Below are positions 24,865 to 36,202 of a stretch of 64,000 nucleotides of DNA, piece after piece. Both the position numbers and the translations under genes were made by a program. The DNA is taken from the NCBI GenBank assembly GCA_964007475.1, contig OZ023273.1, positions 4,812,176 to 4,876,175 of the forward strand, read 5' to 3'. Under the pieces are notes generated by a model. It was not told the DNA's origin. It saw only the letters and a list, made by a program, of their open reading frames with translations, and did no database searches. The stretch is from Hybos culiciformis. Its lineage: Eukaryota > Arthropoda > Insecta > Diptera > Hybotidae. The first letter of the stretch is position 1. The number at the start of each line of letters is the position of its first letter.

Positions 24865-26220
24865 TGATTTATAATGATTCTTCTCACTTATTTTAGAAAA
24901 TTCTATCCAAAAAAAAAAAATAGATGAAAATTATTGGTAGTTCCGTTTTTTACAATAATACATAGGAAATCTAGTACAAGGCTTCAATCTATTCTTTTCT
25001 AATTAAAAATTTATAAATTAAATGGAAAATAATATATAATATTTATATTATTATTATTATTTATTATCAATATATGTATTTTAATTATTGATTTGTTTAC
25101 ATTTTGTTGTTATGGAGAAGAGATAACAAAATTTAATATAGAAAATTGTTTTTATTTCGCTAAAAATGTTTTTAAATAATTTTGCCGGTTCTTTAAGACA
25201 AAATATTATGAATTTTTTTTTTTTTAACAATATTTTATTTTTATTTATTTTTTTGCTTTAATTTCTAATGTAATTCTATTTAGTTTTTTTTTTTTTTTGT
25301 AACCAAAATAAATTAATTTTTGTTTTTGAAATTTTTTTTCCTCAAATATTTTTATTATTTTTTTTTTTTTTTCCTTTTTAAAACCGTGATTTATTTTTCA
25401 TATTATTTTTTTTTTATTATATTTATTTTTCCGTTAAAATAACAACAAAAAAAAACTTTATTTTTGATAATGTTTTTCATTTGATGGTTACAAACCAACT
25501 GAATGAAAAACATTTTATAACTTTCTATTATAAATGAAAAAAAATAAAAATAAATAAATATATGTATAGGTATATATATAAATAATAATAATAATAATAA
25601 TAAATAACAATAGAGAAAAACTTTGAATTTTCCGAAGAACATGATAATCGTGTAAGGAAAAAAAAAAAAAAGGAAAACTTCATTCTAAGTATACTCTGTT
25701 CGTATACACACTAACTAGATATATTTTTTATTTACTTTTTTTTTGTTCCCAATCAAAATAAAAAAAATTAAATTAAAAAAAAAAAACCGATTCTACCTTT
25801 TTGAATAGTTTAGCTCAACTGCTGAGAAAAACAATTGTTTATTATACTTACGAATATAAAAAAAAAAAAAAGTATTTTGAAAAAAAAAGTATTATACATT
25901 TATATATTTATGGTATAATGTATATAACTATAACTCTCTCCAATTATAAAAAAAAAAAATCTTTTCAAATCAAGAAGAAAAAAAAAAACTGGAATTTCAC
26001 GGAAAAATAAAACAACAAAATAAACTTTTGTACCATTCTCGTATTTTTTTATTTTAACATTGTTGTGTTCATCATCTCTCTTCTTGGGGTTTTTTTTTTT
26101 TCTGTTAAATAAGGAGAGCAGAACAAAAATAATAAATAAAGATTCTTTTTTCAGTGACAGCTGTATAACAATGTCGATGGTTTGATTTAAATTATTGAAA
26201 TTAATATAATTTCTTTTCAA
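24865..26220. other. Low-complexity AT-rich stretch between two LINE copies
   Basis: Dominated by poly-T, poly-A and (AAT)n runs, with a clear microsatellite at 25581-25604. The open frames at 25403-25642, 25801-26010 and 25900-26220 are products of these runs (Lys- and Phe-rich) and overlap on both strands. No gene is seen. Confidence 0.7.
25581..25604. repeat. (AAT)n microsatellite
   Basis: About eight consecutive AAT trinucleotides, flanked on the left by a short (TA)n run. Confidence 0.9.
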
Positions 26221-26967
26221 GGCGAGAGTATTGGAAAATCTGGAAACCTTGACATATTTTAGGTTCGAAAATAACCAGCGATCTGAGCTGGAAAATTCAT
26301 ATTTTCGAAACGGCTAAAAACGCTGCTAAATGTCTAGGTTTTCTAAAAAGATGTAAATAATACTTTTCCCCCTCTGATCTCTTAAACATCTACAAATCCT
26401 ACATACGACCGAAATTAGAATATAATTCGCATATATGGGCTGGTGCTCCCAAAACCCATCTTGAGTACCTGGACAAAGTTCAGAGAAGGGCTATTAGGTT
26501 GATCAACGATCACCAAACCACCAGCTCTTTAACATCCCTCAACCACCGTCGCAATGTAGGTTCACTTTCCATTTTTCATAAATACCTTGTTGGAATGGAT
26601 ACGTGTTCCCTGGAAGTAAAGGCCCTACTTCCTCAACTTCAAGTATTTTCACGCCAAACACGTACTGCTTCAACGTTACACCCATATTTCGTTAAAATTC
26701 CCAGATGTAATAGAACGAGCTTTGGAGATTCGTTTTCAATTCGCACCTCAAGAATGTGGAATGCCCTCCCTTCAAAATTGTTCCCTACAGCTGGCGGATG
26801 TTTGATTTACGACTTGCGCCGCTTTAAGAAGAGGGTAAATGATTACCTACTGACTGTCCCACTTTTTAATCCCGTCTGAACTTCCTATCCCCATTATCAA
26901 ATCCATACTTCTTTAAGTATAAAAGGTATCCCACCTAGTGATTTGGTAACTTTAATAAAAAAAAAAA
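26221..26967 (+). mobile_element. 5'-truncated LINE (non-LTR retrotransposon) with poly-A tail
   Basis: Truncated element carrying the C-terminal part of a reverse-transcriptase protein (listed separately as a pseudogene), a 3' UTR of about 75 bp ending TAACTTTAATAAAA, and a pure poly-A tail at about 26955-26971. The intact tail and the close identity with the inverted copy at 24590-24864 suggest that this LINE family was recently active. The left limit is approximate: recognisable protein similarity begins near 26250. The family resembles jockey/CR1-type LINEs, judged from the protein style only. Confidence 0.85.
26250..26879 (+). pseudogene. Reverse-transcriptase C-terminus of LINE, broken
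   Basis: In one frame the DNA encodes the thumb and post-RT region of a non-LTR reverse transcriptase. It starts near LGSKITSDLSW, continues with AKNAAKCLGFLKRCK, and then LLNIYKSYIRPKLEYNSHIW, LDKVQRRAIRLIND and TSRMWNALPSKLFP, ending LFNPV and TGA at 26877-26879. A TAA at about 26366-26368 interrupts the frame after GFLKRCK; downstream of it the frame is open to the natural stop, 126 codons of this from 26499. The palm, catalytic FADD-type motif and endonuclease are absent because of 5' truncation. The copy cannot encode an active enzyme. Confidence 0.85.
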
Positions 26968-27047
26968 AAAAAATTTCTGAATTATAAGTTTATCGAAAGC
27001 TTTTTTTTCTTATTTTTTTTGCATTAGATTTTGCACCTACTTAAAAG

Positions 27048-27252
27048 CATTGATTAAGAATACACAAAGATAATCAGATTCATACAAACAATTTTGCAGC
27101 TTTATTTTTGTGTATTTTTATTTGAATGTGTTAGTAGAACGAAATAAAATATAATACTTTTAATAAATTGATAATTACTAACACCTTCAAATAATAATTC
27201 AAAAAAAAAAACAAATTTTGTATGAAATTGATAATATTTTTAGTGTCCTTAA
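27048..27252. mobile_element. Diverged MITE related to the one at 46734-46950
   Basis: CATTGATTAAGAATAC, then TTCATACAAAC, GAATGTGTTAGTAGAACG, AAATAAAAT, ACTAACACCTTCAAATA and TTTGTATGAA occur in the same order as in the better preserved copy at 46734-46950. The GTGTTAGTA and TACTAACAC blocks form the inner part of the inverted repeat. The right end is degraded, so the boundary there is approximate. Confidence 0.6.
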
Positions 27253-29972
27253 GAGCTCTCACTACGAGAAAGTCAAACATTTAATTTGTTTAGCATAAAA
27301 AAAAAAAATCTAATACTCCTCTGTAAGTTAGACACCTTGATATGTTAGACAATATTTCATACATTTTTTGAATCAAAAACCTCGGTAAGTCATACATAAA
27401 AATAAAAATTTTTATAAATTTTAAAATTTGAGTATTTTGAGAAAAAAAAAATTGAGCAAAGCACACTGTACAGAAAGTTTTAATCAATTTAAGTTAATAT
27501 TAAAACAAATATTCATACAAACTTTAAATAAAATAACTTAAATATGAAATTTTTTTCCGTGTTCACAAATACATTTTCTAGTTTTTTTTATTTCAATACC
27601 CTTCTATCTTAGACAACCTCTATAAGTTAGATTTTTATCTGTTCCCCTTGAGTGTCGAAGTTAGAGAGGTTCTACCCGTATTAACATTCGCTCAAAATTT
27701 GATGTCCACACAGACAATATATAATTAAAATAAATTATGAATTTTATACAGAAGAATATTCTTGTAATGTTGCATATCTAAATATTCGAATTTATTCCAG
27801 AATTTTAAAATTATAAATTTTGATATATGTATACATGATGTAATATTAAAATAAATTATAATTGGTATCACCACTGAACTAATATAAGACTTTTCTTCTT
27901 TTTTTTTTGCGCATACACTCTACAAATTTCAATGTTTTACTGTTTTCTTGGAGCAACAAAAAAAAAATTGTTTATATTCAATTTAAATAGAAAGGTTTTG
28001 CCGATAGTGTTATATGAATTTGAAGGAAAATATAGGTTTTGTTTACATAATAGTCTGGAAATTTTGGTACATAAAATGACATATTATTGTGGTTATAATA
28101 TAATTCTCAGTGGAAAGGTCATATTTCACCATTATTATATATATAAAACATATTTTGTGACACATTTTTATATACTCTTTAAATTCAATTTTCGATTAAA
28201 TTAATAAAAATATTGACTTATTATGGATGGTGTGACAAAAAAAAAAAGTTTTTAAATTTTTTATTAGAGCCATGTTAAAAGCTTTAAAAAAAACATAAAT
28301 AAATAAAAAATACCTATTTTTATGGAAATATAAAAGAGTTCAATATTAAAATTTTATATTGGATCCTAAATATATGTGTGGTTAGTTTTAATTAGGTATA
28401 TGGGTTTTTAAATCTTAATTGCGCAGATAACTAGACGCATTACTTTATTACGTTTGGTATTAAGGCACTTAATAATATATGTCGTTTCAACTTAATTACG
28501 TCGTAAAGATAACTAGTTTTAAAAAGATGCCCATACTTAATTCTATTCTAGTAAAACCCTAAAAACTTTGTATATATAGAATAAATTAATTATGTTTATA
28601 ATTTTTTTTTAACACACTATAGAAAAGTAGTAAAATATTGAATTTTATTTGATGTTTTAAAGAAAAATAAATTTATGTACATATATGATTAGTTTCAGGT
28701 TTAAGGTTAAAAATAAGAAAGAAAGCTTAATATTAAACTTTCTAAACTTTGAAACAAAAATGTAAAACTCAATAAAAATTATTTTAAATTAAACTTAAAT
28801 ATTCCAAACGCTGCAAGCGTAATAACCAAATATCTTTAAACATGGAATCAAAAATTTAAATCACGTCATGTCTTAACCATCATGTTAACATTATACAATT
28901 TTTACAATATTATACGATGAAATGACAATTTTTTTTACATAAAATATGTTTACTTTTTTATAGCCAGTTTGATGTTGATTTAAAGGTTGAAAAAATCTTT
29001 GAAATCTTATTGTTAGATTTCAGATAAATAACTCTCAATTTCGGGTTTTATTTCATATAAACAAAACAAAAAAAAGGATGTAGATTTTAGAAATTAATTT
29101 TATATTTTATCATAAATTTTGTTTACATGAAGATCCTAGTTGCAGCAAGGACACACATAAAAGTTAAATAATTCTTACAATAATATTTTTTAGATAATAC
29201 ATTTCTTAAGTGTAATGTATAATACCATGTACCTACCTATATGTATTACATTACCAGAAATAAAAAATTATACGTATTGCACACATCTATGAATTACATA
29301 GAATCGTGTTAGAATCAGATACATTTTCCTATTTTTAGATTTATAAATAATTTCTCTCATCGGCGCAGATTCTCATTTATATTTTTTTTGAATTATACAT
29401 TTTTTATACCTATTTTATTCTCTTAAGGAACTTTGTCATCAGCATCATGCACGAACATAATTTTGCCTTGACCATGTGAATTTCACCGCTACATACAGAA
29501 AACAATAAATCATAAACATAATAATCTATATAGTATATAATTAAGCAACGCACATGTAGTGCATAATGTGTATTTTATACAAAAAAAAGTAATTACATAT
29601 ATTGAATTGTAAAGCATTTGTTCAAATAATATTTATGTAAAATGTAATTAATATCTTCATTCATTTAGTATTCATATCTTCTGCAAAATTTAGTAATTAT
29701 CTCTATCTGTTGAACTTATTTTTAATATTTTTATTTTATCTTATAATTCCCTAATAAGTGTAATACTGTGTTTTCTGTGTTCTAATGGAATTTCTTTCTA
29801 CACATAAAAATTATTAGTGATTTTATTAACGGTTACATTTAAGATCTTTTTTAGTACGGTAGATACTATTTTCGAATAGCATCTAAGTTTCCTATGATTG
29901 TGAAAAAAATGTATATTATTTTATTGCTAGTCTAAGACGTACTTCTATTATTTGTGTGAGAGCTTATAAAAA
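27253..29972. other. Gene-free block with pogo/Tigger-like fragment
   Basis: No gene is supported. Between about 27306 and 27680 several copies of CTCTRTAAGTTAGA-like motifs (CTCTGTAAGTTAGACACC; CCTCGGTAAGTCATAC; CCTCTATAAGTTAGATTTTT; and inverted GAAGTTAGAGAGG) resemble the subterminal sequences of Tc1/mariner-type pogo elements, but I cannot define ends or a TA duplication. The 90-codon plus frame at 27932-28204 is Tyr/Phe/Ile-rich with no recognisable domain. Confidence 0.45.
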
Positions 29973-29982
29973 TATGTATACC

Positions 29983-30510
29983 CAGGCCCGGATTTACTTA
30001 ATTTTGCGCCCTGGGCGGTTTTTGAAAATTGCGCCCTATAAATCATACCAAAAGTTATTTATAATAAATGAAAAAAATACTACTAAAGTTAATGTATAGA
30101 TACATATATCTTTATTTTTTAATTTATTAGAATTTTTTTCGTAATTTTATTGTAACAAATTTTTCGAAAACTTCTTCAAACGATATTTTGTATAACATTT
30201 TATTTTTTATTGCCAAGATCGTAAAATCATTCAATTTTTCATCACATAAGGTTGATCTCAAGTAAGTTTTTATTCTTCTCAGTGTAGAAAAAGACCTTTG
30301 TAGGAGATCTCTGTGCAGTTTTATTTTTTTTTTCCTTATAATTGTATTATAAGAAAAAAATGTATTTTTAAAAAATTGTTTTTAATTTTTTTATTATGGG
30401 TAAAAATAATTTTTTTTGCTCCCCAAAATTAGCGAAATTTCACGGAACAAATTTTGCGCCCTTTTGAAATGTTGGGCCCGTGGCGGTTTGCCCATAGGTA
30501 AATCCGGAAC
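29983..30510. mobile_element. hAT-like non-autonomous element, 528 bp
   Basis: The left end CAGGCCCGGATTTAC is mirrored by GTAAATCCGGAAC at the right end. TATGTATACC occurs exactly on both sides (29973-29982 and 30511-30520), a 10 bp flanking repeat. Within the ends, TTTTGCGCCCTGGGCGG on the left and TTTTGCGCCC...GGGCCCGTGGCGG on the right add further subterminal symmetry. The interior has no transposase. CAGG(G)CCGGATTTA ends are frequent in insect hAT elements; the 8 bp adjacent to each end fits hAT, while a full 10 bp would fit a Mutator-type insertion. Confidence 0.75.
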
Positions 30511-30920
30511 TATGTATACCACAATATGTTTTCGTGCTTATAATTTTGTAGATTTCTACAATCACTTCTATCAACCATACACCAATTCGCATAAAATCTA
30601 AGCAAAAGCCCTAACCATTGAACAAATTCGGATGGGAAACATTAATCTTTAAAACGAAAGAAGCTTAGAGAGGCTATAAACAATCAGCATTTATTTTGTT
30701 TCTTCTTTGCAATAGTCTTAAATCAAAAGTTTGGAAGGTTTTTTGAGCTTAAGAGAAAAAAATAATAATTTTAGTTTCTATTGTTCGTGTCAACAAATTT
30801 TGATCATTTTCAGTCGACCAGTGGAATTATTGCTTCTACCAATTTATCTATAAATATGTGTACTAACAGTAATGGTGAGAAGCTTCTTGGGAATCTAATT
30901 TTTTTATTATTTAAAACATA

Positions 30921-31169
30921 CAGGGACGGATTTACACATTTGTCGCCCTTAGGCAAATACATTAAAAAAAATGCATTTAACTTCAACATGACATAAAAAA
31001 TTAGTTTGAGGAGATTTTGAGCTATTAGCCTTAACCGATTCTAAAAAGTTTTATACTATTTTAAAGTTTTTTAAATTTTTTTTATGAGATTTTGCCGCCC
31101 ATTATTTGCCACCGATTATTTGCCGCCCTAGGCTCGAGCCTAGTGTGCCTATTCTTAAATCCATCACTG
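30921..31169. mobile_element. hAT MITE, 249 bp, with exact 8 bp duplication
   Basis: The left end CAGGGACGGATTTAC pairs with the right end (reverse complement CAGTGATGGATTTAA). AAAACATA is exactly duplicated outside (30913-30920 and 31170-31177), the 8 bp length expected of hAT. Internal motifs TTTGCCGCCCATTATTTGCC and TTTGCCGCCCTAGGC are repeated near the right end and TCGCCCTTAGGCAAA near the left. It is a different subfamily from 29983-30510, though both share GGATTTAC termini. The right duplication abuts the minisatellite that follows. Confidence 0.88.
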
Positions 31170-31178
31170 AAAACATAT

Positions 31179-31566
31179 CAGTATTGCAGAACCTAAATAA
31201 CAGTTGTGCACAAACATACCAGTTGTTCAGAACCTAAATACCAGTTGTGCACAAACATACCTGGGTTCAGAACCAAAATACCAGTTGCGCAGAACCAAAA
31301 TACCAGTTGTGCAGAACCAAAATACAGTTGTGCAGAATCTAAATACCAGTTGTGCAGAAACATACCAGCTGTGCAGAACTAAATACTAGTTGTGCAGAAA
31401 CATACCTGGTTCAGAACCTAAATACCTTTTGTGCAGAAACATACCAGTTGTGCAGAACCTAAATACCAGTTGTGCACAAACATACCCGTTGTGCAGCAAT
31501 TAAATACCAGTTGTGCAGAAACATACCAGTTGTGTAGAAACATACCAATTGTGCACATACATACCT
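31179..31566 (+). repeat. Minisatellite of two alternating units (19 and 22 bp)
   Basis: About 19 tandem units built on CAGTTGTGCAGAA. One variant continues ACATAC (19 bp unit), the other CCTAAATAC (22 bp unit); early units alternate irregularly and some have GTGCAC for GTGCAG or lack part of the core. This gives an open frame of 61 codons at 31204-31389 that is only the translated repeat. There are no unique spacers, so it is not a CRISPR-like array. It starts two bases after the target duplication of the hAT MITE on its left. Confidence 0.92.
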
Positions 31567-32604
31567 AGAAAAATATGTTCATTTGAACTGAGTGAATGCT
31601 TTTATTACATATATCTCATACATTGTAAATATCACATTTGTAAGTCATAAACTGCTTCAAAAAAATTTCAACCATGGACCATTGTTGAAAATACACATTT
31701 GTCTCAAATTTTTTATAATGTCTTCTACTATTACAAAGTTGTAAGAATCTCCAATAAAAAAAAATAAATTAAGAAATTGATTTAAGTCTTGCAGACGATT
31801 CAAGATCACGAACAAATAAATACTGTGACTTCATTTACTTTTTTTTATTTTTATTATCTTATTAACCAGACTTACCTTTAAAGTTTTTTAGATATACGGT
31901 GTACAACATATAATCAAAGAATTGTATAAAGAGGCAAATAAGGGAAATAAATTATAAGTCATCAAATGATTTGAATAAAAAAACATTTTAAATAATATTT
32001 TATAAGTTTTTTAATTATTCTTAAGCAATTTTATGAATTTATAATAATTATTAAAAAAAAATGCACATACACAAAATAAAGTTAAAATTATTTTTAATTT
32101 TAATTTTATTTAATAATTTTTAATTCTTTTTTTTTTTTTTTTTGTTTTAATTAAAACCATAATAAAATTTATAGAGGTTTAATTTTTTCTTTCGGTTACA
32201 AATTATTTTTTAATAATTTATTTTTTTCGTTTTAAAAAAAAAAAGTAATTAAATAAAATTATCATAGCATTTATATATAAAATTTAGTAAGTTACCAATA
32301 AAATATATATAGTACTAATTTTTCTTTTTATCTCAATTTAAATAAATTATATCTCTATAAAATTTCATGATTGATTTTTTATTTGCTTGGGTGTTTTTTT
32401 GCATCATTTTTTTTTAGCACATTCAATTTCTTTGTACCACCTTAGTCTTTAACAAGAGTTCTACTCGATTGAATGAAAAATTTTTGGAGAACTTAAGTTT
32501 TTCCTTCATAGCTCTTGAATTGAAAATATTTTCTTTTGCATTATTCTTTTTATTTTCGAATTTTTTATCTATGAGTTTTTCGAAAATTCTGTTTATTAGT
32601 GTTA
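31567..32604. other. Gene-free AT-rich block
   Basis: Poly-T and poly-A rich DNA with no supported gene, RNA gene or element boundary. Confidence 0.6.
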
Positions 32605-33027
32605 TGCGTTGTTTATAGCTAATTGACCTATCTGAAAAAATGGTACCGTAAAAACCGTTTTTCTATGTTATTTTTCTATTTATATTTAAGCAAATTTACT
32701 GAAAATGAAGATATTAATTTTATCTATTTTTCGTAAAAAGAATTTTTTAAAAATATTTTCAAATAACTAAGAAAATTGAATTTATTTTTTTTTTTATATC
32801 TGAAAAATTTCATTACTTCACAAAATTATTTTTTTGTTTCTTTTTCATTACGTTTCCTACCTATCTGAATATTTTTTTACGATACCTTTCCTGTCAAAAA
32901 AATTTTTTTTGTTTTTTTTTTATATTTTTTGTAGTTGATTTTTTACTTTCAGATAAAATTAGCTGTGAATGGGTTTCCGGAACATTCCTCCAAAAATTAC
33001 TCTACTGTGGTAGCTATAAACAACGCA
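32605..33027. mobile_element. TTA-flanked MITE 1 of a tandem pair, 423 bp
   Basis: The terminal inverted repeat TGCGTTGTTTATAGCTA at the left matches TAGCTATAAACAACGCA at the right, perfectly over 17 bp. TTA lies immediately outside each end (32602-32604 and 33028-33030), the target preference of PIF/Harbinger elements. The interior shares ordered blocks with the neighbour at 33031-33454: ACCGTAAAAACCG, CGTAAAAAGAATTT, ACAAAATTATTTTTTTGTTTC, GTTGATTTTTT, AAAATTAGCTGTGAA and GGTTTCCGGAACATTCC. It is therefore a sister copy with diverged termini. There is no transposase. Confidence 0.88.
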
Positions 33028-33030
33028 TTA

Positions 33031-33454
33031 TGCCTTGAGCACAGCTAATACCGCAAAGCAATTTAGAGCTACCGTAAAAACCGATTTTCTGCGTTATTTC
33101 TTAATTAATTTAAATAAGAATTATAAAAAACGCAAGATATTATTTTTATTGATTTTTTGTAAAAAGAATTTCTTAAAATTATTTCATAATTAATTAGAAA
33201 ACTGAATTTATTTTTTTTTTTGCTCCAGAAAGAATTGACTGCGTCACAAAATAATTTTTTTGTTTCTTTTTCACAGTGTTTCTTTTGCATCGAAATTTGT
33301 TTTTGCGGCATTTTTCTGTCACAATCATATTATAAAAAAAACAAAAGCAGTTGTTTACAGTTGATTTTTTTGCTTTCATGTAAAATTAGCTGTGAACAGG
33401 TTTCCGGAACATTCCTTCAAAAATTGCTTTGCGGTATTAGCTGTGCTCAAGGCA
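33031..33454. mobile_element. TTA-flanked MITE 2 of a tandem pair, 424 bp
   Basis: The left terminus TGCCTTGAGCACAGCTAATA continues ACCGCAAAGCAATTT and is inverted exactly at the right end (AAATTGCTTTGCGG, then TATTAGCTGTGCTCAAGGCA), about 34 bp in all. It is flanked by TTA at 33028-33030, shared with MITE 1, and at 33455-33457. Same orientation and nearly the same length as MITE 1. The open frames at 33105-33534 on both strands lie inside it and are not genes. Confidence 0.9.
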
Positions 33455-33457
33455 TTA

Positions 33458-35844
33458 AGACTTTTTTGTTTTGTTTCCTATCATTTTCAGCATTGAAATT
33501 AAATTTTTCAATCAAAATAATATTTAAAAATTGAAATATTTTTTTAAATAATGTACTTAATTGTTTGTAGGTTTAATTAAAAAATTATCGAAACGAAACT
33601 ACGGAAGTTAAACAATAAAAAAGTAATCCCTAAAAAAAAATTCAGTTCAATTTTATTATACCAATTTTAACAAATGAGTTTAAAACCAATTCTCTATTGA
33701 CAATCTAGTAGAAAGAAAGACTACGTTTTTAAATGAAATATAAACGATTAAAAAAAAAAAAGAAAAATTTTTTCTACAAATAATTTATCTTAATAAATTA
33801 TGAATTTCTTAACTTCATTTATTAATGGTCTTTTAAGTAGTAAATGTACAAAATTTTTTATTTATTTTTTTTTATTTTAACATTTTTTGTTTAGGTTTTC
33901 ATCAGTATTTTAATTTATTTATTTTTTTCTATTTCAATTTTTTCGAATATTTTAACGGGTAAATTGAATATTTTTATGGTATTGGTTTTATTATTATTAT
34001 TTAATTTAATCATCTAGTATTATTTAATGAGTAAACTTAAAAAAAGTTACATCCTCGAGTTATTTTCTTTTAGGATTTCGTTTTCCTTTATTTCTAAATG
34101 TTTAAGCATTGATTCCAAATAGGTAATTTGACCTTTTCTTTTTTTTACAATTTTTCAAAATGATTCAAGATATTATTAGTTGTTTGATTTGATTACATCA
34201 GCAGTTCTCAAAACTCAAACAGTCGAATTTCGAATAAAATAAACTAGTATATTGCAAATTCGAAAATATCTAAATTAAGAATTTGAAGTACTCTCACAAT
34301 TGTTTGATATTCGCAAAACGCTTTCAAATAATGCCACGGCTTCTTTTTAGCCAAAACTATTCTGAATTCTAGAAAAAGTTTACTTTTTTTTTTAAATTAA
34401 ATTGTTATTTTGATATACATACATACATAATACATATTATTTTCAATAACATTATTTCTGAATTAATTAAATTACTGAAATCAAAAACTTTCCAAAATAT
34501 TGAAAAAAATCAATGAATTTTATTAAAAAGTTTTAGTAATTTATTATCTTATTAAATTTTTAAATATACATACCCCACAGAAAACATTTTAGTTTTTTTG
34601 GTTTTCACAATTGAATTCTTTCTTATCGATCTGGATAATCTGATTATTTTCATAATTTTTGCAAACACTAATTTTTTGTTAAGATTTAGTTGCAACCAAT
34701 GTAGTTAATAATGTTGAATAAAAATTCAAAAGATAAGTGAAATTTATTTTTTTTCTAATATAAATCAAATCATGTAATCTGACAAAGTCCGTCGTATTTT
34801 TTTCTAAAAAAAATTAATAAAAAAATTTTGTAAAACTTCGCAAATTGGCTCTTAATTTAATGGTGAAAAACATCTAGTATAAACAACAAATTATTTAATG
34901 TAGCCATTATTCTGGATGTTTTCGAAAACTAAAATAAGGATTTTTTTTTTAATGTATATTCGTTGAAAATTCGGAAATATGTATTGCTGGCCATCTTCAA
35001 ATCTTGTAGTTTAGTCCGATTAAAAAAAAAAAATGTAAATATATATATAATATCATAAAATTGTTCTAACCCATCTTTGAAAAAAATAATTTCCAATTTT
35101 AATAAACATTTTTAGTCCAGACGAATTAGAAACGCAGATTTTTTTTATATTTTCGAAAACTTTCAGTTTGAACGGTAGGTTAGCCGGTAAAATTTTAATT
35201 ATATCGTGTCTGTATAAAGAATTTTAAGAACCACTGATTTTTTAAAAACAAAACGAACTTTGTATAGGAAAATTTATAGGCGTCTGCGATACCATTTATT
35301 TTCCTACTATTTCTGTTTTTAAGTTAAAATAACTCAACACAAATTTTTCTTGACAATAAAAATTTAAAAAAATTTAAAATTTTCATATATTATTTTATAG
35401 ATTTTTTATTGAAAGAATTTTATCCAGAATAACAAAAAAAAAATATTTAACTAAAAAAATTTAATTATTCCGACTTTCCTTTTTTTTACTTCTGAAATGT
35501 TTTAATTTTAAATACAATATTTTTTTCATTGATTTTTATACAATTGTTAATTTTCACTAAAATTGGCTGTTTGAGAAAAAATTACAGAACTACGAATTAT
35601 TCGAAGCCGAAAAATAAATTGAAAATTATGTTATTAGTTTATTGAATTACAAAATTCTAAAAATTTTATGTAAATTAGGGGGTCTCAAATATTTAGTAAT
35701 TCGATAGTTAAAAAGTGGCATTTTTTTATAGCCCACATTTTTCGAAAACGTGTAAAATTAAAAAAAAAAAAAAAAAAACTAAAATTACAACAAAAAAAAA
35801 TTTTTGATGTTCAATTTTTTTTAATACGAAACAAAAAAATAACT
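33458..35844. other. Gene-free AT-rich block downstream of UBE2G1
   Basis: Poly-A/T-rich DNA with no element ends that I can define. The part nearest 35844 should contain the UBE2G1 3' UTR; a minus-strand AATAAA lies at 35638-35643, about 200 bp beyond the stop codon. Confidence 0.55.
35638..35643 (-). promoter_or_regulatory. Candidate poly-A signal of UBE2G1
   Basis: AATAAA on the minus strand about 200 bp after the stop codon. In DNA this AT-rich such hexamers are common by chance, so only its position relative to the gene supports it. Confidence 0.35.
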
Positions 35845-36202
35845 CTAAGAACATTCTTCTTGACTTTTTCGGACACATCTCGCTACTTTTCTTTTAAATT
35901 CTGGATAAGCTTCCCTCCATTCTTTAGCAGCGTCTACATTAGCTGGCGATTCATCATTTGGATCTGCTAACATTGATATCACTGATATTAAAATAGTTTC
36001 AACTGTGTGAACCGGCAGCCAACGTTCAGATGCTTTTTCATAACCCCACTTGTCATCACCCGGCTCATGTAAAATGCTAATGCAAACATCCCCATTTTTT
36101 TCAATATTTGGATGCCAAATTTCTGTTACGAATTTCATACGTGGCGGCCTTAATGGATATTCTTTAGGAAAATATAAATGTGCCTTGAAGAAACCGCCCT
36201 CA
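35845..36202 (-). CDS. UBE2G1: UBE2G1 exon 3 (catalytic half)
   Basis: Begins after TCTTTTAG and completes the split Tyr codon (TA from exon 2 plus T), then reads EGGFFKAHLYFPKEYPLRPP and the catalytic region to the stop at 35845-35847. It encodes residues 50 (part) to 168. Confidence 0.97.

Noticed and set aside
25801..26220. 69- and 106-codon frames on opposite strands
   Set aside because: Driven by poly-A and poly-T runs (KKKKK, FFFLL); both strands are open because of low complexity.
26499..26879. 126-codon frame as a host protein gene
   Set aside because: It is the C-terminus of a LINE reverse transcriptase, continuing upstream past a stop, with a second copy of its 3' part at 24590-24864 and a poly-A tail.
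31179..31566. CRISPR-like array
   Set aside because: Units are contiguous 19-22 bp repeats with no unique spacers, in an insect-type genome; it is a minisatellite.
33105..33534. Overlapping 61-104 codon frames
   Set aside because: They lie within the second TTA-flanked MITE and on both strands of it.
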